Below, one piece after another: positions 6,776 to 10,291 of a stretch of 10,291 bases of DNA. Each line of letters begins with the position of its first letter. Position 1 is the stretch's first letter. The notes beneath the pieces are model-generated. The model was given only the letters and a program-made list of their open reading frames with translations. It was not told the origin of the DNA and searched no databases. Source of the DNA: Acidobacteriota bacterium (lineage in GTDB: Bacteria > Acidobacteriota > Terriglobia > Bryobacterales > Bryobacteraceae); the NCBI GenBank assembly GCA_947505565.1, contig CANNLB010000028.1:1-10291 (forward strand), read 5' to 3'. The translations under genes were made by a program, and so were the position numbers.

Positions 6776-7677
6776 TGCCCAGGCTGAGTTTATCCGAACG
6801 ATTGATTGACCCGAAATCGCCGGACCGGCGACCTCGGCGGGCGGCGTACGCGCTGCCAACGATGTTCACGGCGGGCAATTTGCTGCTGGGGTTTTTGGCG
6901 GTGATGGAGTCGTTTCGGGGGGCGTTGGATACGGCGTTGAACCAGACCGCTTCGGCGCAGCACCATTTTGAGGTAGCCGCCATCATGATTGGGATTTCGG
7001 TGTTCGTGGATGGGCTGGATGGACGGATTGCGCGGATGACGAACACGGTGAGCGATTTTGGGCGGGAGATGGATTCGCTGGCGGACGTGATTTCGTTTGG
7101 TTTGGCACCGGGGGTGTTGGCGTTTACGTGGGGTCTGCTGTTCATCGATTGGTCGTTGCTGCCGAATGCGGAGTGGCGGGAGCCGATTGAGCGGGCGGGA
7201 TATTTTGTGACGTTTTTGTTTTTGCTGTGCGGGGCATCGCGGTTGGCCCGGTTCAACGTGCAGGAGAATCCGGTGCCGAAGAATCCGGGGCGGCCGGATC
7301 GGAAGTATTTTGTAGGATTGCCGATACCGGCGGCGGCAGGGATGCTGGCGGCGGTAGTTTACGCGGCGGGTTCGCAGCCGCTGCGGAATTGGATGGCGGC
7401 GGTGGGTTGGATGGCGCTGATCGGGCTGCTGTCTTTTTTGATGGTGAGCACGTGGCGGTACCGGAGTTTCAAAGACTTCAACATGCTGAGTCCGCGGTCG
7501 TTCCGGAGCGTGATTACGTTGGGGGCGTTCCTGTTTTTCGTCTTCAAGTTTTCGCAGCTGGTATTGCTGGCGATGGGCATTTGGTATACGGGAAGCGGGA
7601 TCGCGGTACGGATAGGCGGTCTTTTGCAACGGAAGGTACGGCCGGTTGAACCGACCGCGGAGCATCAAGTTGGCTAA
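6775..7677 (+). CDS. pssA: CDP-diacylglycerol-serine O-phosphatidyltransferase
   Basis: PssA makes phosphatidylserine from CDP-diacylglycerol and L-serine, supplying the substrate of the Psd enzyme encoded just upstream. The 300-residue protein has several membrane segments and the full CDP-alcohol phosphatidyltransferase signature. It reads D79-x-x-D82-G83-x-x-A86-R87, eight residues, G96-x3-D100-x3-D104 (DGLDGRIARMT...FGREMDSLAD). The four Asp residues bind the two metal ions. The preceding LPTMFTAGNLLLGFLAV is typical of membrane-embedded type II PssA. The ATG at 6775 is chosen over a longer frame reaching back to 6691 because an AAGGA ribosome site lies 6 nt upstream and the start fits the TAATG overlap with psd. 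The Lys/Arg-rich segment before the first membrane helix (SLSERLIDPKSPDRRPRR) is cytoplasmic. Confidence 0.95.
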   Translation: MPRLSLSERLIDPKSPDRRPRRAAYALPTMFTAGNLLLGFLAVMESFRGALDTALNQTASAQHHFEVAAIMIGISVFVDGLDGRIARMTNTVSDFGREMDSLADVISFGLAPGVLAFTWGLLFIDWSLLPNAEWREPIERAGYFVTFLFLLCGASRLARFNVQENPVPKNPGRPDRKYFVGLPIPAAAGMLAAVVYAAGSQPLRNWMAAVGWMALIGLLSFLMVSTWRYRSFKDFNMLSPRSFRSVITLGAFLFFVFKFSQLVLLAMGIWYTGSGIAVRIGGLLQRKVRPVEPTAEHQVG

Positions 7678-8677
7678 ACCGATTGTTCTTTTGTTGGGCG
7701 GGGATTCGCTCGTAGGAAAAGATTTCCAGGCGCGGTTTGCCGATGCCGGGGTGAAGGGCCAGTTGGTATTGACGGCGGCGGGCGAAGGGGTGAGCGCGAT
7801 TATTGCCGTAGCCGGAGAGGATGACGATGAGGAGCCGGAGGTGATTCCGGCGCTGGACGCCGAGCAGATTGCGTCGGCGAAGGTGATCGTTTTCAGCGGG
7901 CAGCCGGAGGAGGCGCGGGCGGCTTACGCGCTCGTGCAGGAGCATCGGGGCCGAACCGCGATCGTGGATTTGACGGGGGAGTTGGCGGGGGAGCCGGAGG
8001 CTCGGGTGCGGGCTCCGTTTTTCGAAACGAAGCCACCGGAAGGGGATGCGGTGCATTCAATTCCGCAGCCGGCGGCGTACATGCTGGCGCATTTTTTGAC
8101 GTTGGTGCAGCAGGCGCAGCCGATTCGGCGAGCGGTGGCGACGATTTTCGAGCCGGCGAGCATGAGCGGTCGGCGGGCGATTGATGAGTTGCAGCGGCAG
8201 GCAGTGGGATTGTTTACGTTTAAGCCGTTGCCTAAGGATGTTTTTGGCGAGCAGGTGGCGTTCAACTTGGTGGCGAAGCCGGGAGAGGATTCAACGATTG
8301 GCTGGGCGGGGAGGGAGAAGCGGATCGAGCGCGATTTGGCGTCGCTTCTAGCGCTGGATGGGGCGGTGCCGATGCCGTCGCTGCGCCTAGTGCAGGCGCC
8401 GGTTTTCCACGGCTACGCGATGTCGCTGTGGGTGGAGTTTACCGGGGCGGTGAAGGTTGCCGGATTGTTGGAGCACCTGCAGGGTGAGGGCGTGGACTTG
8501 CGGACGGAGGATTTGGATCCGCCGAACAACGTGAACATGGCGGGGCAGTCGGGGTACGCGGTGGGGGCGGTAGAAGTGGACCACAACGACAGCCGAGCTT
8601 GCTGGTTCTGGTTGGCGGCGGACAACCACCAATTGGTAGCCGAGGTGGCCGTGGACGTGGTAGCGGAGTTGCTATGA
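7670..8677 (+). CDS. Aspartate-semialdehyde-dehydrogenase-like (Asd/USG-1 type) protein without catalytic residues
   Basis: The 335-residue protein has the layout of aspartate-semialdehyde dehydrogenases. It has an N-terminal nucleotide-fold strand and Gly loop (PIVLLLGGDSLVG) and a dimerisation/catalytic domain with the FTFKPLPKDVFGEQVAFNLV stretch, a basic REKRIERDLASLL segment and APVFHGYAMSLWVEF. The catalytic Cys, expected in a G-N-x-x-C context near the domain junction, is absent: that region reads HSIPQPAAYMLAHF, and the only Cys is near the C-terminus. The catalytic His of the family's PV-x-x-GH motif is replaced by Tyr (FHGYAMS). It is therefore unlikely to be an active Asd and resembles the USG-1 paralogue group. 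The TTG at 7670, with GGAG 7 nt upstream and an 8-bp overlap with pssA, is preferred; a TTG at 7646 is an alternative. Its role between lipid and LPS-export genes is unknown. Confidence 0.8.
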   Translation: MAKPIVLLLGGDSLVGKDFQARFADAGVKGQLVLTAAGEGVSAIIAVAGEDDDEEPEVIPALDAEQIASAKVIVFSGQPEEARAAYALVQEHRGRTAIVDLTGELAGEPEARVRAPFFETKPPEGDAVHSIPQPAAYMLAHFLTLVQQAQPIRRAVATIFEPASMSGRRAIDELQRQAVGLFTFKPLPKDVFGEQVAFNLVAKPGEDSTIGWAGREKRIERDLASLLALDGAVPMPSLRLVQAPVFHGYAMSLWVEFTGAVKVAGLLEHLQGEGVDLRTEDLDPPNNVNMAGQSGYAVGAVEVDHNDSRACWFWLAADNHQLVAEVAVDVVAELL

Positions 8678-9183
8678 AACGACGGGCGTTTTTGAGCGCG
8701 ATGGGTTTGACGGGCTGCGGGTACCACGTGGGCGGCAAGGCAAATTCGATGCCGAAGACGGTGAAAACGATTGCGATTCCGACTTTTGGGAATCTGACGT
8801 CGCGATATAAGATATCGGACCGTTTGGGCAACGCGGTGAGCCGGGAGTTTTTGACGCGAACGCGGTATCAGATTGTGGCGGACCCGAACGGGGCGGATGC
8901 GGTGTTGAGCGGGGTGGTGGTGAACTATGTGGCGTATCCGACGGTCATAGACCAGGTGACGAACCGGGCGGCCGGGGTACAGATTCAGGTGATTCTGCGG
9001 CTGACGCTGACGGAGAAGGTATCGGGGAAGGTGCTGTTTACCCGGCCGAATATGGAGGTCCGCGAGCGGTACGAGATCAGTATTGACCAGAATCAGTACT
9101 TTGAAGAGTCGGAGACGGCGCTGGAACGATTGAGCCGGGACGTGGCGCGATCGGTGGTGAGCGCAGTGCTTTCGGGGTTCTAG
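8674..9183 (+). CDS. lptE: LptE-like LPS-assembly lipoprotein
   Basis: LptE sits in the outer membrane as the plug of the LptD barrel and helps insert lipopolysaccharide. The 169-residue protein has a lipobox LTGC with C15 as the lipidated residue, followed by GYHVGG, the usual start of mature LptE (CGYxxxG). Then come VKTIAIPTFGNLTSRYKISD, a segment with SGVVVNYVAYP, and the two beta strands IQVILRLTLTEKVSGKVLFT, all in family order. The ATG at 8674 overlaps the stop of the Asd-like gene by 4 bp (ATGA) with GGAG 5 nt upstream; a longer frame from 8599 has no signal-peptide character. The signal region is very short (MKRRAFLSAMGLTG) and carries RRAFL, which resembles a Tat motif, an odd feature for an LptE. 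The stop is directly followed by the holA start. Confidence 0.88.
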   Translation: MKRRAFLSAMGLTGCGYHVGGKANSMPKTVKTIAIPTFGNLTSRYKISDRLGNAVSREFLTRTRYQIVADPNGADAVLSGVVVNYVAYPTVIDQVTNRAAGVQIQVILRLTLTEKVSGKVLFTRPNMEVRERYEISIDQNQYFEESETALERLSRDVARSVVSAVLSGF

Positions 9184-10236
9184 ATGGCGATGACCCCGGA
9201 GCAGTTTTTGACGCAGGTGAAGCTGGGGCGATTGCTGCCGGTGTACTTGTTCGTAGGCCCGGATGGATACAAGCGGGACAAGTGTCGGCGAGCGTTGATT
9301 GAGTATTGGTTGTCGGAGGGGGAGGAGCGGGAGCAGGGGCTGACACGGTTGGACCTGGACGATACGACCCTGGCGGACGCGATGGACGATGCAATGTCGT
9401 ATTCGTTGTTTGCGTCGAAGCGAGTGATTTGGATCACGTCCGCCGAGGTGGCGCTACCACGGGGTAAGGATACCGAGGGCGCGGCGGAGCCGGTGGCTCG
9501 TTTTTTGAAAAACCCGTCGCCGGGGGTGATGGTGATTTTGCAGTGCAGCCGGTTCGAGTTCGACAACGAGGACAAGGCAAAAATTGAACGCGTTCAAAAG
9601 TTCTACAGCTGTGTGGTGGCACAGGTGGAGTTTCCGCATCCGACGCCGCTGGAGGCGCGGGCGCTGGCGCAATTGTTGGCGCGGGATAGCGGGTTGCGCT
9701 TGGCGCCGGACGCGATGGAGTTGTTGATCGAGGCGACGGGGGCGAACGCGACGCGGATTTCGATAGAGTTGGAAAAGCTGGGTCTGCTGACGGGAGAGGG
9801 GGGGGCGGTGACGATGGAGCAGGTGCAGAAGATGGTGCCGGATGCGCGGGAATCGACGATTTTCGCCTTGGTGGCGGCGATGGGGCGGCGGGACCGGAAG
9901 ACGGCGCTGGAGGTGCTCGATACGCTCGTACGAGAGGGAGAGTATTTGCCGCTCGCGTTGAGTTTCTTGGCGGGCCAGTTTCGGATGGCGATGACGGCGA
10001 AGGAGGCGCGGCTAGCGGGGGCGGCGCAGATTCAGCAGTATTTTTCGCGGCAGGGCGTTCCGATGTGGAAGGCGCGAGCGGAGCAGGTGGCGCAAACGGC
10101 GCAGGCATTTACGCTGCCGCAGATGCAAGCGGCGGTGCAGGGATTGTTCAAGGCCGACCGGGGCCTGCGCGACATTCGGCCGGACGACCGGACGGTGATG
10201 GAGCAGTTGATTTTGGCGCTTACGGCAGCAGGGTGA
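9184..10236 (+). CDS. holA: DNA polymerase III subunit delta (clamp loader)
   Basis: HolA opens the beta sliding clamp as part of the clamp-loader complex. The 350-residue length is standard. The N-terminal domain begins LLPVYLFVGPDGYKRDKCRR, equivalent to the vYLlyGeE-x-yL-x-xe motif of delta subunits. The middle has LEARALAQLLARDSGLRLAP and TGANATRISIELEKL, matching the helical lid domain (domain II). The C-terminal collar domain includes TIFALVAAMGRRDRKTALEVL and EYLPLALSFLAGQFRMAM. The first ATG lies immediately after the lptE stop (TAGATG); a second ATG two codons later is an alternative start. The lptE-holA pairing is common in Gram-negative bacteria and supports both calls. An eight-G run at 9798-9805 lies within the frame without breaking it. 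The last 17 bp overlap a convergent gene. Confidence 0.93.
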   Translation: MAMTPEQFLTQVKLGRLLPVYLFVGPDGYKRDKCRRALIEYWLSEGEEREQGLTRLDLDDTTLADAMDDAMSYSLFASKRVIWITSAEVALPRGKDTEGAAEPVARFLKNPSPGVMVILQCSRFEFDNEDKAKIERVQKFYSCVVAQVEFPHPTPLEARALAQLLARDSGLRLAPDAMELLIEATGANATRISIELEKLGLLTGEGGAVTMEQVQKMVPDARESTIFALVAAMGRRDRKTALEVLDTLVREGEYLPLALSFLAGQFRMAMTAKEARLAGAAQIQQYFSRQGVPMWKARAEQVAQTAQAFTLPQMQAAVQGLFKADRGLRDIRPDDRTVMEQLILALTAAG

Positions 10237-10291
10237 AATTGACGCGTACTTCCGTTTGTACGGGGACGGGGTTGCCGTTGAGCAGGGTGGG
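10220..10291 (-). CDS. TonB C-terminal domain protein (last 23 residues)
   Basis: Reading leftwards from the window edge the codons give PTLLNGNPVPVQTEVRVNFT followed by LLP and a TAA at 10220-10222. This is the characteristic end of TonB-family energy transducers and related periplasmic proteins (P-x-LLNG-x-PVPVQT-x-V-x-V-NF). Only the end is visible, so whether the full protein is a real TonB, a peptidase-TonB fusion or a standalone domain is unknown. It converges on holA and overlaps its 3' end by 17 bp. Confidence 0.8.
   Translation of the reverse strand, partial: PTLLNGNPVPVQTEVRVNFTLLP

Overview
The window is GC-rich, gene-dense bacterial chromosome from a Gram-negative (diderm) organism: it carries an LptE-type outer-membrane assembly lipoprotein and the end of a TonB-family protein. 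The mix of a Tat-targeted Gfo/Idh/MocA oxidoreductase, a GMC oxidoreductase with its gluconate-2-dehydrogenase subunit-3-like partner, a secreted M28 peptidase and a psd-pssA-lptE-holA row resembles Acidobacteriota of the Solibacter/Bryobacter kind. That placement is inference from gene content, not a search result.

Left half, minus strand (6143 down to 1): seven tightly packed genes read leftwards. The order is M28 metallopeptidase, Tat-signal subunit-3-like protein, GMC oxidoreductase, a frameshifted AAA/OLD-type ATPase, a TOPRIM-like DUF3226-type protein, a YihY/BrkB-family membrane protein, and the N-terminus of a Tat-exported Gfo/Idh/MocA oxidoreductase. Gaps are 3-4 bp or genes overlap, except for 32 bp before the last gene, so this looks like one transcription unit. 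The GMC protein has no signal peptide while its partner has a twin-arginine signal, which fits co-export of a folded flavoenzyme.

Right half, plus strand (6176 to 10236): psd, pssA, an aspartate-semialdehyde-dehydrogenase-like protein that lacks both catalytic residues, lptE and holA form a contiguous, translationally coupled row. Psd and PssA give the CDP-diacylglycerol to phosphatidylserine to phosphatidylethanolamine pathway; LptE serves LPS insertion in the outer membrane; HolA is the delta subunit of the DNA polymerase III clamp loader. At the right edge the last 23 codons of a TonB C-terminal domain protein enter on the minus strand and overlap the 3' end of holA by 17 bp.

The two operons diverge from a 32-bp spacer (6144-6175) that contains an inverted repeat and no clear ribosome binding site on either side. 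The most unusual element is the ATPase/TOPRIM-like pair at 998-2629. It looks like a two-gene nuclease or defence-type module (OLD/PARIS-like architecture, by inference) embedded in a metabolic operon and apparently decaying: it has a frameshift, a Walker A motif ending K-N instead of K-T/S, and an altered acidic motif in the partner. No RNA genes, insertion sequences, CRISPR arrays or intergenic stretches over 300 bp were seen.
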